Positions 1-6,607 of a DNA stretch of 11,837 nt are shown piece after piece (the stretch's first letter is position 1; each line of letters opens with the position of its first letter). The notes beneath the pieces are model-generated. The model saw only the letters and a list, made by a program, of their open reading frames with translations, was not told the origin of the DNA and made no database searches. The DNA is from Actinomycetota bacterium (GTDB lineage Bacteria > Actinomycetota > Actinomycetes > Nanopelagicales > Nanopelagicaceae), in the NCBI GenBank assembly GCA_947503395.1, contig CANNDP010000024.1, forward strand, positions 1-11,837, given 5' to 3'. Made by a program: the position numbers and the translations under genes.

Positions 1-2282
1 CGACAGCAACGACGCTTCCAATTGTTCTCGATTCAACAGAGCCAGCAGTAATTAAGGCTGGTCTTGAATCACTTGGCGGGCGATGTGTAATCAATTCGGT
101 CAACTATGAAGATGGAGATGGCCCTGACTCTAGATTTGCAAGAATCATGCCGATTGCGAAAGAACATGGGGCAGCACTTATCGCTCTAACAATTGATGAG
201 GAAGGTCAAGCACGAAGTGCAGAATGGAAATTGCGAGTTGCTCGTCGTTTGATTAACGATCTCAATGAAAAATGGGGGATTAAAACCTCCGATATCATCA
301 TCGATTGTTTAACTTTTCCAATTGCAACAGGACAAGAAGAGACTCGTAAAGATGGCCTTGAAACTATTAATGCTATTGCGCAATTAAAGAAAGAGTTCCC
401 GCAGGTTCAGACCACACTTGGAATTAGTAATGTTTCATTCGGGCTAAATCCTGCCGCTCGTATCGTTTTAAACTCAGTATTTCTTGCCGAAGCTGTTAAG
501 GCAGGTCTTGATAGCGCAATCGTTCATCCATCAAAAATCTCTCCTATCTCTCGAATCCCTGAGGAACAGAGAGAAGTTGCGCTCGATCTCATATATGACC
601 GGCGAAAATTTGAAGGTGATGACTGTGTCTATGACCCACTATCAAAGCTTCTAGAGCTCTTTGCGGGCGTTGAAGTCACCTCAACTCGTCAATCAAGAGC
701 GGCTGAACTTGCAGCTCTTCCGATAGAGCAACGTTTAGTTAGAAGAATCATTGATGGCGAGAAAGCTGGACTTGAAGCAGATCTTGATCAAGCGCGCCTT
801 GGCGGCATAGCCCCACTTGCCATTATTAATGAATTTCTCCTTGAAGGAATGAAGGAAGTGGGAGAGCTCTTTGGAAGAGGCGAGATGCAGCTTCCCTTCG
901 TCCTTCAATCTGCTGAAGTAATGAAGAGCGCGGTTGCCTTGCTCGAGCCTCACATGGAAAAGAGTGATGCAAGTGATCGTGGATCTATTCTTCTTGCCAC
1001 CGTAAAAGGCGATGTTCACGATATTGGAAAGAATCTCGTAGACATTATTTTGACCAATAATGGCTATCGCGTGGTGAATATTGGAATTAAGCAGACCATT
1101 AATCAGATAATCGATGCTGCTCAGGAGTCTTCAGTTGATGTTATTGGCATGAGCGGCCTTTTAGTTAAGTCAACGGTAATAATGAAGGAGAATTTAGAAG
1201 AGCTTGATAAGCGAGGTTTTGCAGATAAGTGGCCAGTAATTCTTGGTGGAGCCGCTCTTACTAGAACCTTTGTTGAGAAGGATTTGGCAGAGGCATTCCC
1301 AGGAACGGTTCGATATGCCAGAGATGCCTTTGAGGGCCTTTCACTTATGGACACCATGATGGGAGTTAAAAAAGGTGTACAAGGAGTTTCACTTCCTCCT
1401 CTCAAAGAGCGACGAACTAGAGTCACATCAATTGACGCGCCGCTTACAACTGATACAACCAGAAGTGATGTGGCATCTGATAACCAAGTTCCTAAAGTGC
1501 CATTCTTTGGCTCTCGGGTGGTTAAAGGAATTTCTCTAGCTGATTACAGTTCAATGCTTGATGAGCGAGCACTTTACGTTGGCCAATGGGGTCTTAAGTC
1601 AGAGCGCGGAAAATATGAAGAGATGGTCGAAAATCAGGGAAGACCAAGGCTTCGCTCTCTGCTAAATGATGCAGTTTCTCAAGGCTGGATCAATGCAGCT
1701 GTTGTCTATGGATATTTTCCTTGCTACAGCGAGGGTAATGATTTAGTTATCTTGCATCATGAAGGGGAGAAGAAAGATAGCGAGAGGCTCCGATTTACTT
1801 TTCCACGTCAAAGGAGAGATAGAAGGCTCTGTTTAAGCGATTTTTTCAAGAGCAAAGAATCAGGGCAGATTGATGTTGTTGCTTTCCATGTTGTCACGAT
1901 GGGGCAATCTGTTAGCCAAGCAACAGCAAAGCTCTTTGAGGCCAATGAATATCGAGAATATCTAGAACTCCATGGGCTTAGCGTTCAGCTAACAGAAGCT
2001 CTCGCTGAACAGTGGCATGCACGCATTAGATCTGAACTTGGTTTTGCTAACGATGATAGTAGTGAGCTCTCCGAAATTTTAGATCAGGGCTATCGCGGCT
2101 CTAGATATAGTTTTGGTTATCCAGCTTGCCCAGATCTTGGCGCACAGGTTCAACTCTGTGAATTATTAGAGCCAGAGCGAATTGGCGTTGAGCTATCCGA
2201 GGAATTTCAGCTACATCCTGAGCAGAGCACCTCGGCGATAATCGTTCATCATCCAGAGGCAAAGTATTTCAATGCTAATTAA
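1..2282 (+). CDS. metH: Methionine synthase, cobalamin-dependent (5' truncated by window)
   Basis: MetH transfers a methyl group from 5-methyltetrahydrofolate through cob(I)alamin to homocysteine, making methionine in the cytoplasm. The reading frame is open from base 3, so the ATG at 147 is internal and not the start; about 759 C-terminal residues are present. In order they give the folate/pterin-binding barrel (starting within the DSTEP segment, then NSVNYEDGDG and ALTIDEEGQA), the four-helix B12 cap, the Rossmann B12 module with GDVHDIGKN (the cobalt-ligand His is at 1017-1019), and the C-terminal SAM-binding activation domain with GQWGL and the RxxxGY motif in SRYSFGYPACPD (GY at 2115-2120). 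The end, HHPEAKYFNA, is typical of the family. The zinc/homocysteine domain must lie upstream, outside the window. The activation domain implies reductive repair of oxidised cobalamin and a cellular need for B12. The stop overlaps the next gene by 11 bp. Confidence 0.97.
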   Translation, partial: TATTLPIVLDSTEPAVIKAGLESLGGRCVINSVNYEDGDGPDSRFARIMPIAKEHGAALIALTIDEEGQARSAEWKLRVARRLINDLNEKWGIKTSDIIIDCLTFPIATGQEETRKDGLETINAIAQLKKEFPQVQTTLGISNVSFGLNPAARIVLNSVFLAEAVKAGLDSAIVHPSKISPISRIPEEQREVALDLIYDRRKFEGDDCVYDPLSKLLELFAGVEVTSTRQSRAAELAALPIEQRLVRRIIDGEKAGLEADLDQARLGGIAPLAIINEFLLEGMKEVGELFGRGEMQLPFVLQSAEVMKSAVALLEPHMEKSDASDRGSILLATVKGDVHDIGKNLVDIILTNNGYRVVNIGIKQTINQIIDAAQESSVDVIGMSGLLVKSTVIMKENLEELDKRGFADKWPVILGGAALTRTFVEKDLAEAFPGTVRYARDAFEGLSLMDTMMGVKKGVQGVSLPPLKERRTRVTSIDAPLTTDTTRSDVASDNQVPKVPFFGSRVVKGISLADYSSMLDERALYVGQWGLKSERGKYEEMVENQGRPRLRSLLNDAVSQGWINAAVVYGYFPCYSEGNDLVILHHEGEKKDSERLRFTFPRQRRDRRLCLSDFFKSKESGQIDVVAFHVVTMGQSVSQATAKLFEANEYREYLELHGLSVQLTEALAEQWHARIRSELGFANDDSSELSEILDQGYRGSRYSFGYPACPDLGAQVQLCELLEPERIGVELSEEFQLHPEQSTSAIIVHHPEAKYFNAN

Positions 2283-2964
2283 CGAGTTTCCTTTTAAAGC
2301 TGTCTTATGGGATATGGATGGAACTCTCATTGATAGCGAACCGATTTGGATTGGTGAAGAGCGAAGGATCATGGAATCTCTTGGAGCAACTTGGAGTCAG
2401 GAAGATGCGCTCTATTGCATAGGCGGACCAATGGCACGTGTAGATGCCTATATGCGCTCAAAATTACCAGCAAATAGACGTGAAGAGTTTGGCGAATATG
2501 CGCTTACAAAGATCCTTCTTGAATCGATGGTAGAAAGATTAAAGCAAAAAGTTCCTTTCGCGCCAGGTGCTAAAGCTTTGATTGAGCAGATGAATGAGGC
2601 AAAGATTCCAATGGCACTTGTTACGGCATCTAATAGAGCGATTATGGAAGGTGCTTTGGCAAGTATTGGAAAGCACTATTTCAAAACCACAATCTCAGAT
2701 AATGATGTTGAAAGATCTAAACCGGATCCACAGGGTTATCAATTAGCTGCTGTAAGAATCGGCGTCCCTATCGAAGATTGTTTGATAATCGAGGATTCAA
2801 TAACTGGCACAACTGCTGCAATTGCATCGGGAGCTTATTTGTTGGGCGTCACTCACTCAGGACCGCTTCCAATGGATGAGAAAGTCTGCCATGTTGAAAA
2901 CTTGATTGATTTAGGGCTATCAGGGATAGTTGAACTCTTTCAACCACTACTAGTAAAGAATTGA
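2272..2964 (+). CDS. HAD-superfamily phosphatase, beta-phosphoglucomutase-like subfamily IA
   Basis: A 230-residue cytoplasmic HAD hydrolase with all four motifs: motif I DMDGTLID (nucleophile D14, acid/base D16), motif II T118 in LVTAS, motif III K140 in SKPDPQGY, and motif IV E164-D165 in IIEDSITG. The helical stretch between motif I and about residue 90 fits a C1 cap, which places it with the phosphoglycolate phosphatase / beta-PGM group. The family hydrolyses small phosphorylated metabolites; the sequence does not reveal the substrate. It starts inside the last codons of metH (11-bp overlap), with a weak AGAGG about 10 bases upstream, so translational coupling to metH is likely. The following gene begins only 7 bases after its stop. 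HAD genes beside metH recur in actinobacteria, but I know of no proven functional link. Confidence 0.93.
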   Translation: MLINEFPFKAVLWDMDGTLIDSEPIWIGEERRIMESLGATWSQEDALYCIGGPMARVDAYMRSKLPANRREEFGEYALTKILLESMVERLKQKVPFAPGAKALIEQMNEAKIPMALVTASNRAIMEGALASIGKHYFKTTISDNDVERSKPDPQGYQLAAVRIGVPIEDCLIIEDSITGTTAAIASGAYLLGVTHSGPLPMDEKVCHVENLIDLGLSGIVELFQPLLVKN

Positions 2965-2971
2965 TGAGTAA

Positions 2972-3832
2972 ATGCAAGTTATAGGTTCAGGACCGTTTAA
3001 AGAGGGCGACCGGGTCCAATTGACCGATAGCAAGGGAAAGATGTATTCCTTCTATCTTTCAAAAGGTGGTCAATGGCACTCTCATAAAGGTTGGATTAAT
3101 CATGACTCCATCATCGGAGTAAGTGAAGGAACAACTCTTCTTAGTAGTAGTGGAACTCAGTATCAGGCTATGCGCCCACTTCTCAATGACTATCTGCTCT
3201 CAATGCCAAGAGGTGCAACGATTATCTATCCAAAGGATTCAGCGGTCATTGTTGGATATGCCGATATTTTTCCTGGAGCAAAGGTTTTGGAAGCTGGCGC
3301 CGGAAGTGGCGCTTTATCAATCTCACTTCTTAGAGCTATTGGCCAGAACGGGCAACTAACTTCCTACGAAGCACGAGATGAATTTCTTGAAAATGCTAAG
3401 AGCAATGTTAAGAATTACTTTGGAGAGCTACCTAATACTTGGAAACTGATTCACGGCCGGGTTGAAGAGGCGCAATTTTCAGGGCAATTCGATCGAGTTA
3501 TCTTTGACATGCTCGCTCCTTGGGATTGTTTAGAGAGCGCGTTTCAAGCTTTGATTCCAGGAGGAGTGCTCTGTTGCTATGTGGCAACAACTACTCAGCT
3601 TTCAAAGACAGCAGAGGCGCTAAAAGCCCGCGGTGATTTCTCAGAGCCAGAGAGTTTTGAAACTCTTCTTAGGTCTTGGCATCATGAAGGCTTAGCTGTT
3701 AGACCGATGCATTCCATGAATGCTCACACCGGCTTCTTGCTCTTTACTAGAAAATTGGCAGAGGGGAATGCGCCAATTAGAAGAAAGCGTAGGCCTAGTA
3801 AGTCAGCTAACGATTTAGTTGATGAGGCTTAA
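2972..3832 (+). CDS. trmI: tRNA (adenine-58-N1) methyltransferase TrmI
   Basis: A SAM-dependent enzyme that makes m1A58 in the T-loop of tRNA, acting as a homotetramer in bacteria. It is 286 residues long, close to the family's usual 270-290. The N-terminal small beta domain (GPFKEGDRVQLTDSKGK) is followed by the family signature RPLLNDYLLSMPRGATIIYPKD at 68-89 (shown in parts: RPLLNDY, then MPRGATIIYPKD). The Rossmann SAM site is VLEAGAGSGALS at 105-116 with acidic E133, and FDMLAPW contains D179, the expected catalytic or adenine-binding Asp. The C-terminus has a basic patch (RRKRR). The start is the ATG 7 bases past the HAD stop; a nearer ATG at 2964 is out of frame and closes after six codons. 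Its stop overlaps that of the convergent FKBP gene. In many actinobacteria trmI is followed by the proteasomal ATPase gene arc/mpa; here it is not. Confidence 0.95.
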   Translation: MQVIGSGPFKEGDRVQLTDSKGKMYSFYLSKGGQWHSHKGWINHDSIIGVSEGTTLLSSSGTQYQAMRPLLNDYLLSMPRGATIIYPKDSAVIVGYADIFPGAKVLEAGAGSGALSISLLRAIGQNGQLTSYEARDEFLENAKSNVKNYFGELPNTWKLIHGRVEEAQFSGQFDRVIFDMLAPWDCLESAFQALIPGGVLCCYVATTTQLSKTAEALKARGDFSEPESFETLLRSWHHEGLAVRPMHSMNAHTGFLLFTRKLAEGNAPIRRKRRPSKSANDLVDEA

Positions 3833-4353
3833 GCAACATCAATTAAGTCAACAACGAAGATCAGCGTTTCATTTGGCGCAATTGGTCCGCCGCCAGCTGC
3901 TCCATAACCAAGATCTGGCGGGATAACTAGAAGGCGTCTTCCGCCAACTGCCATTCCAGGAATTCCTTGTTGCCAACCAAGAATTACTCCACTTAATGGA
4001 AATTGCGCAGGTTCCCCGCTCCAGGAAGATTCAACGATTTCACCTGTTGACCAAGCCATAAGGGTGTAATGAACTGTCAGAGTTGAATCTGCGCCGGCAA
4101 CTTTTCCTGAGCCGACAATTACATCTTCTGTAACAAGAGTTGTTGGAGGAGTACCGCTAGGTGAGGAAATTGTGGGAGCTACGCCAGCTTCAGCGCTTAC
4201 CTCTACATATTGATTAGACAAGTTTCCTCCTGTTGATTGATTGCCTTGACCCTTTGGTCCATCTGATGGAGCCCCGCCATCTGTGGTGCAGGCAGTAAGA
4301 GAAATTAGAAGGGTGAGGCTTGAGAGAGCGACGATAATTCGGCTTGGTTTCAT
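3829..4353 (-). CDS. FKBP-type peptidyl-prolyl cis-trans isomerase, predicted lipoprotein
   Basis: A 174-residue exported prolyl isomerase. Residues 1-22 form a lipoprotein signal peptide: basic start MKPSR, hydrophobic core, and lipobox LTAC with C22 as the acylated residue. A Ser/Gly/Asn-rich linker follows, and the FKBP domain occupies about 75-174. Against FKBP12, the active-site positions read Y96 (VHY), V107, E108, F118, V123, I124, W127 (GW), Y150 (LGYG) and F166; the usual Phe-Asp pair of FDSS is V-E here (IVESS). It probably assists folding at the outer face of the membrane. It is the only - strand gene in the window and is divergent from pafB across 45 bp; a TAGGCT box 6 bases before its ATG suggests a leaderless transcript. 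FKBP genes next to pafBC are common in actinobacteria. Its lipid anchor fits the presence of lnt about 7 kb away. Confidence 0.93.
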   Translation of the reverse strand: MKPSRIIVALSSLTLLISLTACTTDGGAPSDGPKGQGNQSTGGNLSNQYVEVSAEAGVAPTISSPSGTPPTTLVTEDVIVGSGKVAGADSTLTVHYTLMAWSTGEIVESSWSGEPAQFPLSGVILGWQQGIPGMAVGGRRLLVIPPDLGYGAAGGGPIAPNETLIFVVDLIDVA

Positions 4354-4359
4354 GGCCCA

Positions 4360-4365
4360 AGCCTA
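4360..4365 (-). promoter_or_regulatory. Predicted -10 box of the FKBP gene (leaderless)
   Basis: On the - strand the hexamer TAGGCT fits the actinobacterial -10 form TANNNT. It ends 6 bases before the ATG, which would put transcription start at or next to the A of the start codon. There is no Shine-Dalgarno sequence in between, which fits a leaderless mRNA. No clear -35 box is seen. This is pattern-based inference. Confidence 0.5.
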
Positions 4366-4368
4366 CCA

Positions 4369-4389
4369 ATTAGCGCCGAGCGCGCTAAT
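4369..4389. repeat. 8-bp perfect inverted repeat in the FKBP/pafB divergent promoter region
   Basis: Arms ATTAGCGC (4369-4376) and GCGCTAAT (4382-4389) are separated by the 5-base spacer CGAGC. The repeat fills the middle of the 45-bp intergenic region. Its right arm overlaps the predicted pafB -10 box, and it lies just upstream of the FKBP -10. That position suits an operator for a dimeric regulator, but a chance palindrome cannot be excluded. Confidence 0.6.
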
Positions 4390-4391
4390 CT
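4386..4391 (+). promoter_or_regulatory. Predicted -10 box of pafB (leaderless)
   Basis: TAATCT matches TANNNT and ends 7 bases before the pafB ATG at 4399, so transcription would begin at or beside the start codon. The 7-base stretch between has no ribosome binding site, which supports a leaderless transcript. It would be the promoter for the rightward pafB-pafC-tat series. I find no convincing -35 element. Confidence 0.5.
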
Positions 4392-4398
4392 CATCTCC

Positions 4399-5349
4399 AT
4401 GTCGAGTGCTAAAACTGAGCGTTTAGTCAATCTTACGATGGCCTTGCTCGCTACCTCACGTTATATGCAAAAGAGTGAAGTCTTTAGAAAAGTTGCTGGC
4501 TATAGCGGAACTCAAGAAACTAAAGAGCGAATGTTTGAACGCGACAAGGATGATTTAAGAGCCCTTGGAATTGAGATTGAAGTTGCCTCTGCAGACCCTC
4601 TCTTCGAAGATGAGCCAGGTTATCGAATAAAACCTGAAACTTATCAAATGCCGATCAAATCATTTACTCCAACAGAAATTGGAATTCTCTCTACCGCACT
4701 TGGACTCTGGCTAGATAGCAGTTTGGAGGATATTGCACTCGGCGCTGCAAGAAGAGTTAATTCGACCGCGCTTCTTGATCCTGCACTTGAAATCAATTCA
4801 CTTCGCACCTTGAATTTTTCAGCTGAAGGGCTCCTTGATGTGACAAAAGCTCTTGCTAATAGATCAGAGATTGCCTTCTCCTATCGCAAAGCAGGGGCTG
4901 CTAGATCAGATAATCGCCGTGTTAATCCCTTGGGATTAAGTGCTTGGAAAGGGGAGTGGTATTTGGTTGGCGAAGATTTGGATCGAAGCGATATCCGCAC
5001 ATTTAACTTCTCACGCATCAGCTCCAAGATAGATATCTCAAAGAAGCGCGATATGTATGAAATACCATCTGATTTCAACATTAAAGATTATTTGATTATG
5101 CATAACGCCGAAGGTATCGAGGTTAGAGCCAAGGTCAAAAAGGCCCAGGCGGAAGCCCTTCGAGCAAAGGCCCTTGAAATCAAAAACTTTGATGAAGAGT
5201 GGGATGAGATCTCCTACCGAAGCGAGTCAAGTGCTGCCGCTCTTAAAGAGGCGCTTTGGTATTGCGATAGTTTGATTATTGAGCAACCAGAGGAATTAAG
5301 ATCCTTAGTTGTTGCGTCACTAGAGAAGGTGGCGAAATCTCATGGTTGA
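4399..5349 (+). CDS. pafB: PafB, WYL-domain transcriptional regulator
   Basis: PafB pairs with PafC; in mycobacteria the PafBC heterodimer activates a RecA/LexA-independent DNA-damage response. This 316-residue protein has an N-terminal helix-turn-helix (KTERLVNL at 5-12 through the typical ERMFERDKDDLRALGI at about 44-58), a middle linker, a WYL domain with an intact W187-Y188-L189 (GEWYLVGEDL) and downstream RTFNFSRI at 200-207, and a C-terminal WCX-like region. The length is standard for the family. The ATG at 4399 fits the usual PafB N-terminus and a leaderless promoter. Its last 8 bases overlap the pafC start, which suggests coupled, balanced synthesis of the two partners. Despite the name, 'proteasome accessory factor' reflects gene neighbourhood; no proteasome genes are found here. 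Confidence 0.95.
   Translation: MSSAKTERLVNLTMALLATSRYMQKSEVFRKVAGYSGTQETKERMFERDKDDLRALGIEIEVASADPLFEDEPGYRIKPETYQMPIKSFTPTEIGILSTALGLWLDSSLEDIALGAARRVNSTALLDPALEINSLRTLNFSAEGLLDVTKALANRSEIAFSYRKAGAARSDNRRVNPLGLSAWKGEWYLVGEDLDRSDIRTFNFSRISSKIDISKKRDMYEIPSDFNIKDYLIMHNAEGIEVRAKVKKAQAEALRAKALEIKNFDEEWDEISYRSESSAAALKEALWYCDSLIIEQPEELRSLVVASLEKVAKSHG
5324..5332 (+). promoter_or_regulatory. Ribosome binding site of pafC
   Basis: AGAAGGTGG is a strong Shine-Dalgarno match lying 9 bases before the pafC ATG at 5342, inside the end of pafB. It supports that ATG as the start and indicates efficient initiation of pafC from the shared message. Confidence 0.65.
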
Positions 5350-6259
5350 AAATGCTGCACTTCGTGCGATTCGCTTACTGGACCTTGTTCCATACATTGT
5401 TGCTCATCCAGGAATTTCCATTACTGAGCTGGCCAAAGAGTTCTCAATTAGTCGCGATGAGGTATTAAAGGATTTAAACCTTCTCTTTCTATGCGGACTT
5501 CCAGGATATACGCCATTGGAACTTATTGATATCTCATTTGATGAAGAGAGCGTTGTAATAAGAGATCCTCAAAACCTTGCAGCTCCAAGAAACTTGAATG
5601 AGTCTGAGGCTTTGATAGCAAGAATTGCTTTAGCTGCTCTGGAAGAAAGTACACCAAAAACCTCAGCAGCCTATCCACAAATCATTGCCCTGCGAGAGAA
5701 AATTGCAAAGGCCTTCAGTAGCTCTATCCCAGCCTCAGCTATTACCTTCACACTTGATAAAGAACGAGCAACGCTAGAGGCAATTGAAGGCGCAATAAAG
5801 CAAGAATTAGATTTAGAGATAACTTATAACAACGTGACAAAAGATTCATCGTCTAGAAGAAGCATCACCCCGATTTCGATTATCGCGGAAGATAAGAGAA
5901 CGCTAGTGAGTGCTTACTGCCATAGCGCAAAAGGTCTTAGAACATTTAATCTTGCTCAAATCTCAGAGGTTTCAACGAAAGAGAGAATAGTTCGCACAGA
6001 CTTAGAGCGGCTTGAGGATTCTCGTGGGTCAAGTGCTGAGGTAATTATCAAAAGCGAAGATTCCAGTTTCCTAAGCGAAAATGCATCATCACTTAAGGAG
6101 CTTTCAAAATCTTGTTATCAAATCGATATCTTTCAGCCAGAGTGGATAGTTAGATCCGTTCTAGCTGGCGCTGATTCACTTGAACTGGCTAAACCTCTTG
6201 AACTAAGAGCCGAGATTGCAGAGCGGGCTAATAGAGCGCTTCTGGCCTACAAGGGGTAG
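5342..6259 (+). CDS. pafC: PafC, WYL-domain transcriptional regulator
   Basis: Partner of PafB in the PafBC DNA-damage regulator. The 305-residue protein begins with the PafC-type helix-turn-helix (RAIRLLDLVPYIV, then ITELAKEFSISRDEVLKDL) and the family signature LCGLPGYTPLELIDI at about 50-64. The WYL domain covers about 140-215. Where PafB has WYL, this protein has T187-L188-V189 (KRTLVSAYC), while RTFNLAQI at 200-207 is conserved and aligns with the same positions in PafB. Divergence of the tripeptide in PafC is, to my knowledge, seen in other actinobacteria, so this need not mean loss of function. The ATG overlaps the pafB stop (ATGGTTGA) and has a strong ribosome binding site. An 84-bp gap follows before tatA. 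Confidence 0.94.
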   Translation: MVENAALRAIRLLDLVPYIVAHPGISITELAKEFSISRDEVLKDLNLLFLCGLPGYTPLELIDISFDEESVVIRDPQNLAAPRNLNESEALIARIALAALEESTPKTSAAYPQIIALREKIAKAFSSSIPASAITFTLDKERATLEAIEGAIKQELDLEITYNNVTKDSSSRRSITPISIIAEDKRTLVSAYCHSAKGLRTFNLAQISEVSTKERIVRTDLERLEDSRGSSAEVIIKSEDSSFLSENASSLKELSKSCYQIDIFQPEWIVRSVLAGADSLELAKPLELRAEIAERANRALLAYKG

Positions 6260-6328
6260 CAAGACAGGCTGATTTTGCGCGTGGTAGCGTATGGCTCTAA
6301 GCCTTACCTAATAGTGGGCCTGATTGCT

Positions 6329-6335
6329 GGAAAGG
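6329..6335 (+). promoter_or_regulatory. Ribosome binding site that decides the tatA start
   Basis: GGAAAGG lies 8 bases before the ATG at 6344. It favours this ATG over an upstream in-frame TTG at 6275, which has no comparable site and would add 23 residues not found in TatA proteins. Confidence 0.7.
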
Positions 6336-6343
6336 TTGATCTC

Positions 6344-6532
6344 ATGTTCGGTCGTAATCCACAAATGTGGCTCTTAGTGATTCTGGTCGTTGTCATACTC
6401 TTTGGCGCAAAACGTCTACCAGATTCAGCGCGCTCTCTTGGTCGCTCACTTAGAATTTTCAAGAGTGAGGTAAAGGAATTAAATAAGGATGAGAAGAAGA
6501 GCGAAGAAGGCGATACTTCAGCTAAATCCTAA
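6344..6532 (+). CDS. tatA: Sec-independent protein translocase subunit TatA
   Basis: TatA forms the size-adjusting channel or membrane-weakening component of the twin-arginine system, which exports folded proteins. The start at 6344 gives 62 residues: MFGRNPQMW, one membrane helix (about 8-20, WLLVILVVVILFGAK), the FGAKRLPD hinge, the amphipathic helix SARSLGRSLRIFKSEVKEL, and a short charged tail rich in Lys and Glu. This matches actinobacterial TatA but with a much shorter tail than the mycobacterial protein. An upstream in-frame TTG (6275) would extend it, but the added residues are unlike TatA. It lies directly upstream of tatC, as in most actinobacteria. No tatB is in the window; the family often encodes it elsewhere. 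Two small hairpins follow the gene. Confidence 0.93.
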   Translation: MFGRNPQMWLLVILVVVILFGAKRLPDSARSLGRSLRIFKSEVKELNKDEKKSEEGDTSAKS

Positions 6533-6552
6533 GTTGAAATCAAGATTTCAAC
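6533..6552 (+). terminator. Hairpin right after tatA (possible attenuator or 3'-end stabiliser)
   Basis: Perfect 8-bp arms GTTGAAAT (6533-6540) and ATTTCAAC (6545-6552) enclose the 4-base loop CAAG. The hairpin begins at the base after the tatA stop. The stem is AT-rich and is not followed by a T run, so it is not a standard intrinsic terminator. It could stop some transcripts or protect the tatA 3' end, giving more TatA than TatC. Confidence 0.45.
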
Positions 6553-6557
6553 GGGTG

Positions 6558-6572
6558 CCTACTTCTAGTAGG
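6558..6572 (+). repeat. Second small inverted repeat between tatA and tatC
   Basis: Arms CCTACT (6558-6563) and AGTAGG (6567-6572) enclose the loop TCT. It lies 5 bases after the first hairpin and 35 bases before tatC. Together the two fill about half of the 75-bp gap, a long gap for this dense region. Confidence 0.4.
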
Positions 6573-6599
6573 GGAGAGATTAATACTCTTTAGGTAAAC

Positions 6600-6603
6600 G
6601 GAG
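6600..6603 (+). promoter_or_regulatory. Ribosome binding site of tatC
   Basis: GGAG ends 4 bases before the ATG at 6608. It supports this start rather than the internal ATG at 6632 (MPLLDHL), though the spacing is a little short. Confidence 0.5.
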
Positions 6604-6607
6604 CGAT

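Noticed and set aside
147..149. ATG at 147 as the start of metH
   Set aside because: The frame is open back to base 3, and the upstream 48 codons encode conserved MetH folate-domain sequence, so the gene is cut by the window start.
735..1426. Reverse-strand open frames inside metH (735-1019 and 1121-1426)
   Set aside because: They are antisense to strongly conserved MetH coding sequence, show no recognisable domain and have no promoter or ribosome binding site.
2964..2984. Six-codon ORF starting ATG at 2964, overlapping the HAD stop as TGATG
   Set aside because: It is too short and has no ribosome binding site; most likely chance, although reinitiation there could affect trmI.
6275..6343. 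N-terminal extension of tatA from a TTG at 6275
   Set aside because: The added 23 residues do not resemble TatA, while the ATG at 6344 has a good ribosome binding site and gives the standard N-terminus.
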